64,000 bases of DNA, taken from Pomacea canaliculata (lineage: Eukaryota > Mollusca > Gastropoda > Architaenioglossa > Ampullariidae). Where the stretch lies: assembly GCF_003073045.1 (NCBI RefSeq), contig NC_037592.1, forward strand, positions 3,833,924 through 3,897,923, read 5' to 3'. The notes beneath the pieces were generated by a model that had not been told where the DNA came from, searched no databases, and worked only from the letters and a program-made list of their open reading frames with translations. Below are positions 12,301-24,383 of this stretch, piece after piece. Every line of letters starts with the position of its first letter. Positions within the stretch are counted from its first letter, which is position 1. Made by a program: the position numbers and the translations under genes.

Positions 12301-13642
12301 GATAAACCACATGCCCTTTCTGTTTCGGTCGATCTTCCCTATAGTTAATGTGTTCGACAAGACAGTTGATTAACAAGTAACGTAATTATCCTGCAGTTGA
12401 TTGCTCTGTGGTTTTCATTGCTCCAAAATTTCCACTTTTCTAGTTTATTTACGCATTTTAATAACTTTTTGTGCATCGTCTAAGGGGAGGAACTCGATCG
12501 ATTTGGATCCACGTCTAGGTCCATGGCTGCTTATACATTTTTGTTGGTCGATAAAAGGAACGTGTACATGAATCTTTGTTTGCATCCGCGCCGAACCCGC
12601 AGTTCTACATCGCATGAAGGGAGTGGGTGACGTTGATGAACACCATACTGTCAATGCACAGAGAAAGAGCAGACGACACGAGAGCTCTTGCGTTTATGGA
12701 AGTGCAAACGTAAGCCATTACAGGTCTTCGTGAGGGCCACATGTGGAAAATGCCTGCGTAGTTTGTACATGTTTTGTCATTGCATTTTTTTTTACCAACC
12801 ACACAAGCTTGAATTGAAGTGTATATACCATGCGCACACTAGAAGGACTAATATTTACTGCACTTGACCCCTCCCCAAAACATTCTCGAAGCTCAAAGAA
12901 ATGCAGACGAAAGTTAGCCCATCAGGCTCCATTTGCGAATAAAGCGATTCAGATGAAAGGAATCGCCCTAAAAGTGTTGTGCTAACTTAAAAAAAGACTG
13001 ATATTTAGTTCTTAGATTTCTCGAAATACATTAAAATTTCAATCATCATTATGATTATCGAAATGAAAACGATAGCTAGATTTAGTCGAAGAAGATCAAC
13101 GGAGCCATCTAAGGATTAGCCCGTTAGAAGATCTGATGTAAACAGTAGTGTCGTCAAATGTATGGTATGGCATTGTCTTGAATAATCCCTTGATCATTAT
13201 AATTGGAAATAATGGCCAATTCCTTTATGACTAGGAAACATAGAGATAGCAATTTGATTTAATAACATTAATGGAACTGCTTTATATCGGGACTTATTTC
13301 CTGGTTTAGTCGTAGGACTCATTGGATGTCGTAAATAAACATTTTTTGAAGTCTTTCTAAAATTTCTGAGATTGACTAAAACTTGTTCAGTAGACAGTGT
13401 CTCCATATCAATGGAAATAAAAGATGCAGTTGTGTTCGTGTAAGCAAAAAATGAGCAACCATGGAACTGAACAAGCCGTGTTCTTTTCATTTATTTACAT
13501 AAAACGAAAGTAAATAAGGCAGTCGCACCAGACTTTGGCATTTGTTCCTTGCATTCACAGCTTCATTAAATCGGGATAAAACACTTTTCACCCTCCCCCC
13601 AATTAAAAAACCCTAAGGTTTTAGTGATGCTGTAGATTTACA
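9317..13642. other. Intergenic region between divergent SEC14-spectrin and ASB-type genes
   Basis: The two genes point away from each other, so this 4.3 kb should hold both promoters. I see a (CCAA)n microsatellite at 9443-9485, CA/TG-rich simple sequence around 9620-9700, and AT-rich filler. A minus-strand open stretch ending at 11230 before a GTATGT donor is relatively GC-rich and could be a 5' exon of the SEC14-spectrin gene, but nothing confirms it. No RNA gene or conserved coding region is visible. Confidence 0.5.
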
Positions 13643-16600
13643 ATGGGGCGACTCCGAAGAGCCCCGATTTTTGATGCTGTTTGTCGAGGTTCCTTGACGG
13701 AGGTTGAATCTCTCCTAAAATCTGGTAAGAGCCCAGACACCACTCTTCCTGGGTGCCCGACACCTTTGTACCAGGCAGTTCAGCTCCAGCATCAAGACAT
13801 TGCAGTTGCTCTCATAAAAGCTGGTTGCTCCTTACAAAAATCAAAATCCTTGTTGACTGTTGCACCTGTACTTTTGATGGCAGCTGAGTTCAACATGAAA
13901 GAAGTAGTTTGTGAACTGCTGCAACGACCAGACTGTGATCCTCTTTTGCAAGATTCCAAGGGTAACACAATCATGCATATAGCAGTGAAACATGAAAATG
14001 AAGAGCTTGTGAAGATGCTTCCCCGGGACAGATATGTCACACGAAGGGATGATTATGGACAGTCTCCCATTCACATTGCTGCAGAAGTAGGAAACCTTGC
14101 AATATTGCAAATTCTTCTGGATATGGACAAAACAATAAATGATTTCTACTGTAAAACAAGGACCGATCATATTTCATTTGTTTCCTATACCCAAACATCC
14201 AAAGAATTGTATTCTTTGATAAACTTACCGACTCTGGGAACTAAAAGCACACCTTTGCATTTTGCTGCAAAGAATTATCATGTGGATGTTATTGACTTTC
14301 TTTTGAAGAATGGAGCAGAAGTGAATGCTATTAATATTCATCATAGCACACCCCTACATAGTCTGTGCTTAGTAGGAGAATCCACATCCCATGAAAGGTA
14401 ATGAAAGTTTACTAAGAAAATTTTAGCATTAAAGTTTATTTGCAAGTTACCTATATAATTATCAGGCATATACCTTTATACGTTATCACTGTTTTTACTG
14501 TTGAAGTCTTAAAAGAGTATTCACAGGAGAGGAAAGGAAATGCTTTGATTTTTGTAAATATGTGGTCAGTCTAGATGCATGTACCTAGGGACACGTGAAT
14601 GTGGTCTGTGGATGTTGATCTGTTGCATAAGGGTTAAGGTGCTTACACTTAAAATGGCAGTAGATAAATAGGCAGGTATGAAATGTAAGCAATGGTCTTT
14701 ATATCATCTATTAGTATAATTTACAGATTTTGTATGCATAATAAAGAGGAAAAATCCTCTTATATCACAATCTGGAAAAAAATGAACGTATTGCCTACTA
14801 AGTCATAAGCAGTTTTCTCCACTGCATATGAGCCCTGAACAATTTTCAGCTTGTGATTTTTTTGAAACAGCTTTGTTTTTAAACAAAAAATTCTGCACAT
14901 TTCTGCAAGACATTTCATGCAGACATTTCACCATCTCTTCACTGTATGATCCTAGGTTACAACTCCCTACATGCAAAATGCTTATTTTTCTTTCAGTTTG
15001 TTCTGCAATCTTTTTGCAATAACATTAATACAGTGGTTCTTAACCTTGTTTGTTGTTCCGAACCCACAAGTTTCATATGCACATTCATCGAACCCTTCTT
15101 TAGTGTCATCACAAATTGCGGGTGTGTCTTGACCTCCGTGGCGGAGGCTCTGCCGAACCCCTGAGACCGACTCACCAAACCGCTAGGGTTCGATCAAACC
15201 CCAGTTAAGAACCACTGCATTAATATAATTCCCCAAAAATGTTATGCATTCTGCATGCGATGACAGTAGGTGTTAAAACTGGTGTGTGTGTATGTCCACT
15301 ACATAGTAGACTACTAGAGATAAAAGAAGTGTAGTCAGTTTGGAGGCTTTCTATTGTTGTCACCCCAAAAACATCTATCACTGAAGTTCCAGTACTCATT
15401 GTTTATAAGTGATTAAAAATATAGCATTAATAAACAATTATCAGAGAAGCATCACTTAATTTTAGGCATCTCTTATTTAACCAATGTGGGTTATTTTTTC
15501 ATATAGAGTCCCATGGATATGATTTTAGATTAATTCAGATACAGTGTGATTTCATATAGACCCATGGCACAGTTTGATTTTACGTAGATTCCAGATATAT
15601 TATGATTTTCTTCTGATCTCAGGTACAACTGTCTGTAGACTTATTGTTGTATTTTGAGATCCCATAAATGTTGTGACCTCCTGACAACCCAAAATATATC
15701 TATATATATATATCATGGCATCAAGAGGTGTCAGAGGTTCCTAGTTCATTATGAATTCCTGTAGACTGCAGGCTTGTTAAAACTATTTTTAAAAAACCCG
15801 TCCCCACTTATGTGGTGTGTCAGGTGTATCAGAGCAGCAGAAAAGTTACTGGAAGCCGGAGCAGACTACACGATACCCGGTCTGTACAACGAGACCGCTG
15901 GATCTCCACGCCGACGTCCCCCGTCTCTGACCCCCATGATGGTGGCAGCACGCCGGCAGTGCCCTGCCCTGGTGGAAGTGCTGGCGGAGCGAGGCGCTGA
16001 CCCCATGACCAGAGACGAGGAGGGAAGAACAGCCCTGATGGTGTCCCTCTACTATGGGGACGACCAGAGTGCCGCTTATCTCTTGTCACATCACCCTGAG
16101 GGCGAGCAAACACACAGCCTTCAGGATGTACATGGCTGCTCCTGCCTGCACTATGTCTCCAGCTGCAGACACCAGGAGGGTGAGAAGAAAGTTGAAGTAG
16201 TAACGGTTACAGCAGTTACAGTATTGATAGGCAGGGGCTACAGTAGTTAAAACACGGCTGAGGGGTTTCGCAGTAGTTGTGGAATATTATGAGGGTCCCT
16301 ACGGTATTATTGTGGTGTAGTCACAGGGGCTACAGTAGACAACAACAAAAGATAGTCTAGCATCAAGTTGAGTAAAAAAAAAAAATTTTGTGCGTCTGTG
16401 TACATGTGCATGTTTGTGAGTGTTCGTGTGTGTGCGCGCACGCGCGCGTTCGAAGTAAATAATAATAATAACAAAGTTAAATTATAGAGCGCTTTATACC
16501 ACCATCAAAGGTTAGTTCAAAGTGCTTGACAAAAAGAAAAAATTAACGCGGAATAATAATAACACATAATTGCCGCACGCAACAGTACATGCAACCGTTA

Positions 16601-17875
16601 TGTCCATAGAATACTATATGAAAGATATGTAGTCCGTATGTGCTCCTAACTTGCTAAGTGATGATGCAGATGCTCTATCCCCACAGCAGTTCTAGTAAAG
16701 TAAAAGTTGTCTTACATCGTGCCCTATTCCTACCTGTCGGGCAAGCTCAAGTCGCTTCACAGTAGGTGGTGTGAAGTCAAAAATAAGCTGACGACCATAA
16801 ACTGGCGTAGGTTGTAGCAGACTGTACACCAAAGGGTAGGGTGTACATGCTGCATAAACCAGTGCCCAGTCCACAAAGTAAACAAGCAGGAAGATACAGT
16901 CCTACTGTCACATCTGCCAGATGGTGCGCATTTACGGCTGTCGGATGCCACTCGCCCATCCTCCTCCCAATGTGTAATATACACGAGGTCCATGAAACCT
17001 CGCTTTGGTAGGTTGATCAAGAGCTAGGACAAAAGCAGGATATGCACAAAATAGAACTTACTTAGGCTTGATGTGATAAATACGAGTCAGACTTGATCAT
17101 TAAATTACATTTTTAAAAATTAATTAAAATTGTCGTCCTAGCCATAGCAGCTAGGACTAAACCTTCGACTTGGATAATTAGAAGTCAGGATTAAAATTCT
17201 ATATCCTAGCCCTGATTGAATGACCAGGAGCTGGGAACTAAACACTCTATCCTAATCATAAATTATTGTCCACACAGGTGACCTGACACGCCGGCTCCTA
17301 GAACAGGGTTATTGTTACCATGTTAGAAAGGGCGAGAACCCGCTGCAGTCCAACTACTCACCGCTCAACAGTGCCGTGGCGGCCGGTAAGGTCAGCGTGG
17401 CCGAGGTGCTGTTGGACCACTTCCCCCGCCTGCTGCTGGACCTACCTGGCGAAAACGAGGCTGAATACCCGCTCCATGCCGTCGCCCACCTGCTCGAGAC
17501 TAACGACCATGTGACCATCCAAATGACACGCTTGTTCCTTAGTCACGGCGCTGATGTTGACAAAGAGCTGCAGGGGCTTACTCCCCTCAGATGGCGCTGA
17601 GACGCGGACGCTGGACCCTGGCGGAACTGCTCCTGGCCGTTGGCTGCCGGGTGAACTTCGACCTCGCCGATGTTCTTGACTCTTTTGCGGAGGGCCCCAG
17701 ACTTGAGCGCCTGAAGGGAATCGTCGACGGACAGCGCCGTGTGCCACCAACCCTGCGACATTTTTGTTTGACCGTCGTTCGGCATTGCGTCAGGCTCAGC
17801 AAGTACGGGTTTAAAGATATGTTTCAGCTGCCTCTGCCCGGGAGTGTAGTACTACAGTTACGATACCTGGAATAA
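13643..17875 (+). CDS. Ankyrin-repeat and SOCS-box (ASB-type) protein with a frame break in the last exon
   Basis: Exons: 13643-14397, 15824-16179, 17278-17875, with matching phases (2, then 1), about 569 residues. The start is firm: an in-frame TGA lies 18 nt upstream of the ATG. Twelve or thirteen ankyrin repeats are visible, for example TPLHFAAKNYHVDVIDFLLKNGAEVN. The final 40 residues look like a SOCS box: PPTLRHFCLTVVRHC, then LPLPGSVVLQLRYLE, where family members have PRSL-HLCR-IR and LPLP-LK-YLLY. ASB proteins recruit substrates to Elongin B/C-Cullin-5 ubiquitin ligases through this box; that role is inferred from the family. At 17580-17600 the frame closes with TGA just after GLTPL, while the next repeat (MALRRGRWTLAELLLAVG) and the SOCS box continue one base out of frame from 17591. 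A one-base loss, an assembly error or a recent lesion would explain it. An AATAAA follows at 17960. Confidence 0.82.
15031..15217. mobile_element. 187-bp hAT-type MITE with perfect 8-bp target duplication
   Basis: The ends are CAGTGGTTCTTAAC and its exact inverse (14 bp), with partial pairing continuing inward. The element is flanked on both sides by the identical 8-mer CATTAATA (15023-15030 and 15218-15225). CAGTGGTTCT-type ends with an 8-bp duplication are diagnostic of hAT elements. It has no ORF, so it would have moved with a transposase supplied in trans. It lies in the first intron of the ASB-type gene. The intact duplication suggests a fairly recent insertion. Confidence 0.88.
16458..16530 (-). 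repeat. L2/CR1-like LINE 3' tail fragment (AAT)n-AGCGC
   Basis: AATAATAATAATAA is followed by a TATAGAGCGCTTTATA motif and then CAAAGTGCTTGAC. The same arrangement ends the LINE copy at 29642 and recurs at 26031. On the minus strand this is an -AAGCGCTATA- hairpin followed by (TTA)n, the usual tail of L2/CR1-type LINEs. It lies in an intron of the ASB-type gene. Confidence 0.5.
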
Positions 17876-17959
17876 GTTGGGAGTGGTCATCACGAAACAG
17901 AAATTCCCTTAGACAAGAGTGTTTTCGGCACATGGAGAATTTAGGCAGCTTCTGTTTTT

Positions 17960-17965
17960 AATAAA
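17960..17965 (+). promoter_or_regulatory. Poly(A) signal AATAAA of the ASB-type gene
   Basis: AATAAA lies 85 nt after the SOCS-box frame stop (17873-17875). It supports the downstream frame as the genuine end of the gene, rather than the TGA at 17598. Confidence 0.5.
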
Positions 17966-20900
17966 GTGCATGTACTAATAACAGTTTACAGGTTACATGT
18001 ACACTCATCTTGTGGACTCCAAAAAGAAAAGTTTGGTTGTTTCTTTAGCTATTCATCTTCATCCAAGAGTCTCTGTGCGTCGTATTTGTGTTTGCATCCG
18101 TATGTCCATCTCGTGTGTGTGTGCGTGTTCGTGGCGGAAAAGGGGGTGAGTGAGCGCATGCAAATGATTGTCGTAACCCTAAAGTATGTGATACTGTTTG
18201 TTTTTTCTCGCAATAAAATAAACGGTTCATTTAGAGGACCTTATTTAAAGGGGAAAGCAAGGGAAATGGTAAGTTGATAGACAATGACGTTCTGAATCAA
18301 GTCCTATCAAAATTTCAGGTTGTGAAGGATATTGTTTACTTTAAATCATGTCTAAAACATAGCTTTGGGCAGACACAGGAAGACCGTCATGTTTGCGTTC
18401 TCTTTCGCGAAAGAAAATAATCTGGCTCCTGATGTGTGAAGTAGGCGTACCCACTAGACAAAAAAAGTGCCAAGCTATGCTGCGACAAGCGTGACCTCGA
18501 TTCATAGCTTCCCACCGACGAGAAGCGCGGAAAGAGTGCAGTCTGTTGAAAGGCGATAGAAATGAAGGGAAACAGACATGGCATACTGTTGAGATACCAG
18601 GGTGCGTGCTGGCTTCATCTGTGTACGATACTCTAAAAATTCTACTGCCTATACCACAGGTCTCAACGGAAGTGCCTGGTGACGGAGGTTCACACAACGG
18701 CATTCTTCTATTTTTCACTAAGAGATCGTTGGCCGACTTCTTCCACAAGAATTGCCGAAGCATTGAGTAGCTGTCGCCGCAAAGCATAATGGTTATCTTT
18801 ATATAAAAAAAACAAAAAAAACTGAAGATTTGTGTCAGTTTTTTTTTCCTGTTCATCAACCACTCAACAGAGTTGACCAATGTTGCTGTTTGTAACCTTA
18901 TCCTCTGTCACACCAGAACTCTCGAATTCGCTCAACTTTTCATCGTTGTGCTCTGGCTGGAAATATTAAGGCATGATCTAGAAATCCGATGGCAGCGTTT
19001 TGACTACCCCGTTCCTCCCACATTTTCTTTCTTTTTTTTTTTTTAATAAGTTCTAGCGTCAGGGTTAGGGTTAGGGCATGGGCAATTTCCATCATTTTAA
19101 TCATTTGTGTGTGACGGCAGTTGAAAACTGATCTACTCCGTTTGTCCAATCTCACCTCAACTATGGCTTAATCACGAGCTATGTTTGCAGATTTGCCTGT
19201 TCTAAAATGGTGCCTGTATCTTCAAACGAGAGAAAAAAAGGAAGAAATTGCGAGCGAATGGATTTTAAAAGTACACTATTTTGCTGCAAAAGTGCTTCGC
19301 ACAAATAAGTTGGACTCAGAATGAAGTGATAGTTCGAAAAAATAAAATATCACAGCTGGAAGAAAAATTATCAATGGGGGAAAGCTAGTGTGTATGTGTG
19401 TCATCAATCCCAAATACATGGACAACACAGCCTCCGTAAGACCAATCAGCACTTTCGCGGTGTAAACGCAACTTTCATTACCCAGGTATGGTACACTAGC
19501 TTTACTCGTCCATATGCGTTGCTTCACTACTGTTTAGTAACAGAATGCCACAAGAAACGTGTGAAATGAAATAAAGCTTAATTAACATTGGGAAAGCAGT
19601 TGATGGACAGAAAAAAACTGACAGAGATCTTAAGTTTTTTAAAGATACTCATTATGCTTTGCGGCGGACATATCAAACCAGAAAGAAGAACATTTCCGAA
19701 CACCAAGGGATTTTGGTGGACAACTTGATGCAGGTCCTAAAACACAGCCAGTTCTGACATAATCATGACAGTCTGTGAACTTGGTTACAGTTAATATCGT
19801 GTTAGGTATTCTGTCATGTTTTGGCGGACTTTCGAGATTTTGTGATTTTGTTTATTCGAGTGTTAACAATGATTTCTGGTCATAAACTTCGATCAGGGTT
19901 CACACACTATGTACTCGACACGGAAGCAGAACAATTCGTTTATACGGACGCATGCGCAATGTCGGCTGACCGCTCTGCAATTACTCGCCTATTGCCTTTC
20001 AAAGTAAAGCCAGCTGGTACAAGAACGTGCCACGTGCGGTGTTTTTAAAAAAAGCCTTAGCGAAAAGAAGGAGGTAACAGGGGTTGAAGGGCACATGAAG
20101 GACTGTGAAAGCAGCACCATCAGAGCTTTGTGCAAGAACTCCCTGTCGAGAGCAATAAAAATAGTTCCTAAAGTGAAAAGGCAAGATCTTAGACCACCTG
20201 ACAGCGTGACACTCAACTTTTGCATGCTGCAAGGTTTTAGAGAGCGGCGCACCAGGAAGAAAAGACTGGAGGAAAACTTCCCCTGCAACGAGGTTCATCA
20301 TGGAAGGATGCCAACTGGGCCTTGCTTGATGTATGGCTGTTTTTTCATGCCCCGCTCGGTTACTACTGTGACGGATAGAAACTCCGGCAAGATTCGGAGA
20401 CTTGGAACCTGTGGCATCTAGGTAAGCTACAGAATCTTTCTCATGAGTGGCAAAATTTGGTGTGTACTTCTGCGGGTTTAATGAGTGCCGTGTTCTCTTT
20501 TTTAACCCTTATACCCCTCACCCTGCTCGCACGCGTATGTGTGTGAGAGAGAGAGGCAGAGACAGATATGTTTGGGTCTTGCTTTCTGCACATACTTGCA
20601 GACATTCTTGCAAACAATTCCACAACAAACACAGAATACGTATCAATTCTCCTGCAGGTTCTTCCGAAGGAACAATTAAAAGAAATTGAAATTATGCTAT
20701 CTCGATCCTTCTCCTACCTCTTTCCCCATCTCTCTCTCTCTTTGTAGCAGCCCTCCCTTCTCTCATTGTCAACTGCTTTTGTGATGGTGGTGCCCTCTCC
20801 TTTGCTACCTTAACTTTTCCAACCCTTTACGGAGGCAGGTACCCATTGACCATGCCGTAGCTGGATCGACTGGGAGTAGTAAGCTACGTCACAAGGGTAT

Positions 20901-22467
20901 TGAACAGTCTTATCGCCGTCGCTCTAACTATAAGATTTTGTGTTTTGCCTTCCCTTGTGACATCCATGCAGGAATACCGACTGCGACCCCCATCAGACCC
21001 TCCTCCCAAAATGAAATTTATCTGTAGTTCTGGCAACAGATGCACCGACATGGCGTTTAGCAAAAGGCTGTGGCGTTTTAGCAATGCACGCTGATATCTC
21101 CCCTGAAATAAAATAAAGGGGGTGAGACAAGAATAATGAACACCCTCAGGGCCCCTGCTGTTCTCTTTAATATGTATAAGCGAATTCGGGTACGCAGAGG
21201 ACTAGCTTCGGCCTCGTGTAAAAGAAAACGTTCGTATTACATTCAAGCCCACGCGCACACCCATACACCTACACAATTGCTTATATGAACGCACAAGCCA
21301 AAGCTTCAGACATGTAAAGGAAAAGTACAGCTTTCACCACTGGGGCTCTGGTTCTCATCAACAGGTCGGCCAGAATAAACTTTTTATCGCAATTTAATAT
21401 GAAACCATTTGTCCCGGGATCCTTGTAAAGGCTTGTGGGAGAAAATGCTAAAAGTGTCAGCTTCTTCCTTAAAGCCCTAAAGTGTTACCTGGTCCTGGGT
21501 TCAATTTCTCGTCGTTTCCTCCCTTATGCCGAGGAAAATGGGATACATGAGGTTACCATAGTTACTATGACATCGCCTTGGCTGTAAGAGTTGCTGTAAG
21601 GGTTTCTCTCTCACTTTTTCTCTTTCTCGATGTTGACATATATATATATTTGTGACGCTGGGATACGAAAAATAGAAAAAAAAAAAAAAAAACAAACTCG
21701 GGGTGAGGGTGGGGGTGGCGGAGGAGTGAGAGCGAGAGAGACGCAGTACAAACAGTTTTCTGAAACTGAATGACATTTCGACCATTTTTAGAAACGCAAC
21801 AACTGCAAGGGCGACAAAAACAGATTTTGAGAATATGTATACAAAAAAAAAAAAAACAAAAAAAAAAAAAAAAAAGTAAGCGAACCCTATCTACTCCTTA
21901 ATACAATCAAAGGGTGGGAGGTAGATTAAATAAGCATATGGTTGTCACATGGTGCCAGAACTTGAGACAGTGTGTGTGTACTACCAGCAGCCCTCAGAAT
22001 CCAGCGGGTCGCACGCAGACTCTGATGGCTCGTGATAAGAGCTGCTGAAGGGGTAGACAACTCGCTAGAAGTGCTGTTGACTTCTACCACACCGAGGGCT
22101 GTTCTGAAGGCATGGGGTTGCCTCCCCCATGTGCGGACATCGGGGGTATTTGTTTCTTCTTGGGCGTTACAGGATCGGCCGACACAGAAATATTCGATTA
22201 GACCATGAACACTCGAGGCTTTTGCAAATATTGTCAGCTGTCTTGTCTGAAGGTAAAGAAGACCTCGAAACTTGATCGCTCGCGTCATAACTTATTTCTT
22301 TACATTATAGAAAAGTTAAGAAAAGTTCATTTCGTAATTTCGTAGATGATGATGAGAGCAAGTGAGTGGCAACTATGCGAATTTCTAAATATTCGGGCAC
22401 AATTCTTTGTAAAGTTCTTTTACAGGAATTTCAAAAAGGTTGCGACAGAGAACCTGATCTCACAGCG
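17966..22467. other. Intergenic region between ASB-type and DHDH genes
   Basis: This is 4.5 kb without a gene I can support. It holds the second copy of a dispersed repeat (18276-18328), GT-rich and poly(A) simple sequence (for example 21841-21876), and a short GGGTTAGGGTTAGGG run at 19064. ORFs of up to 179 codons occur but show no conserved motif, no splice context and no coding-like composition. The DHDH promoter must lie near the right-hand end; no TATA box is evident. Confidence 0.5.
18276..18328. repeat. Dispersed 53-bp repeat, copy 2
   Basis: It matches 8901-8953 (GATAGACA through GGTTGTGAAGGA) with about five substitutions, in the same orientation, 9.4 kb away. It is noncoding. The source element is not recognised. 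Confidence 0.55.
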
Positions 22468-24350
22468 ATGAGGGCGACAAGGTGGGGAATCTGCACTGCA
22501 GGCAAAATATCACATGATTTCTGTGGCGCCATACGAGCCTTGCCCAGTGCAGAACATCAAGTAAGTCTGCCTGTCTGCCTGTCTGTACTCGCTCATTCTG
22601 AAAACGTATTAGTTTTACACTTGCTGAAAACAAAATCTGCGCCTGTACTATAAGCAAGCCTTCAGTTTCCTACAGTCTCCAAGTGCGGTGTGGGGCACAG
22701 AGTGTGTGTCACACGCGCCCTGCATGCAAAACACGTGTGTCCTGGATCAAGTAGCCGTGAAAATTGTGCCATGGTTCAAAGCCATGGTTCCTACATTACT
22801 TGACCCTAAGCTTGTTACATTTTATCATCTCCACCTCCTCACCCTTTCTCTGTTCGTACGCGCGCGTTTGTTTGTTAGAATACATTTGTGCAAGAGAGAG
22901 TGTCTATGCCTGTATATAAGACTTTATGTCTATGTATGTACGTATGCATTTGCGTATTTTTATGTGAACGAATTAGAATATTTTTATTATGATATATACC
23001 AGAGAGAGAAAGTGTGTGTGTGTGTGGTCTTTTTTGTTGTTGTTGTTAAAAATGAGTAAAAGTGAGTGTCTGTGTGTTTTTGTATGCGTATGCATGTGAA
23101 AATGCACGTGTGTGTTTGTGTTTGTGAGAGAGAGAGAAACGAGGGGAGGGGCGTGAGAGTGCGCATGTGACGTGCGTGATGTCCATGACGTCAGCGTCTG
23201 AGGAGTGTCGCTGTTGTCGAGGTGATAACAGTATGTTTCGCGTGCTCTCCAGATCACCGCCGTGGCCGCCAGATGTCTGGAGGACGCTCAAAGCTTCGCC
23301 GCCTTCTTCAGCATCCCTCGCGCCTACGGCTCCTACGAGGAGCTTGCGCAAGATGATGACGTGGGTAAGCGCCACCGGCCGGTAGTGCGACTACGCATGC
23401 GCACGTTGACAGGCACTCATTAACATGTGTGCTTATGCAGTACGTTTGTTGAGTCGCTGAGTCTTATAATAAGAATTGTGTTGCCTCTTTTTTCGTTGAT
23501 GTAATATTGGAGGCATATTCCTGAATTTATATTTCTGAAATATAAAATTAATTTGGCTTCATTGCTTATTAATTATTAGTCATCTCAGTTGGTGTATCAC
23601 CATGTAAAGTTTATATACCATTTTATCGATTGTATTTTCCTAAAATTTATGAAGCATGGGTAGGCACATTGTATGAAAATGAATGTAGCTTATTTCGATA
23701 TATGGCTTATGGTCAGCCATATAGAAGAAAATCACATGAAATCACACATGCATTAATTTAATTTAAACAATAATTTCCTTTTGTCTAAATGTTATGTATA
23801 CATTTTAGGAACATCGGACATTGCATTTTTTCTATCTACAGATGTTTCCTGGTCTTTACTTACTTGTTTCTTGCCTTACAAAAGTGGAATTGAAATACAT
23901 GAGGATCGATTGTGTCTACGGTTGTTCTTTCAAGTATCCCGTATAGTTTATTTTGTAAAGTCTTTAGAGGACAGATATCAAGTTCAATATCGTATATCAG
24001 TTGTTAACCACAGCAGCTGCTACCAACTGGTGTCTCGGCTACAGGCATATTTCTTTGTCGCTGGCCGCACGTGCTGAGGATGCCACAGCTCATTCTGTCG
24101 TTGCTGATTTGCAGATGTGATATATGTGGCCACCATCCACCCGTACCACCACGCCGTGTGCCGCCTGTTTCTGCAGAACAACCGCAATATTCTGTGCGAA
24201 AAGCCGCTTACCCTTAGCTTGCTAGGCACCCAGGAGCTCCTCGCAGAGGCGCAGGCTCGGCGCCTATTCTTCATGGAGGTCAGTCCCAGCTTGACCTAAC
24301 TCTTGACCCCCAAGACTGGACCACTCAACGTCACTTGGCTAGACAAGTTT

Positions 24351-24383
<33 letters not shown>

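Noticed and set aside
15186-15196. GGGTTCGATCAAACC resembling a tRNA B box
   Set aside because: It lies inside the inverted-repeat end of the hAT MITE and has no A box at the right distance.
18341-18880. 179-codon minus-strand ORF
   Set aside because: Low-complexity Lys/Phe start, no conserved motif, no splice or promoter context, in repeat-bearing intergenic DNA.
19064-19078. GGGTTAGGGTTAGGG run resembling telomeric repeat; TAACCCTAACCCT near 52543
   Set aside because: Only about two units each; far too short to indicate an internal telomere array.
20095-20421. 108-codon plus-strand ORF rich in Arg and Lys
   Set aside because: No domain, no flanking splice sites that lead to other coding sequence, and composition like the neighbouring noncoding DNA.
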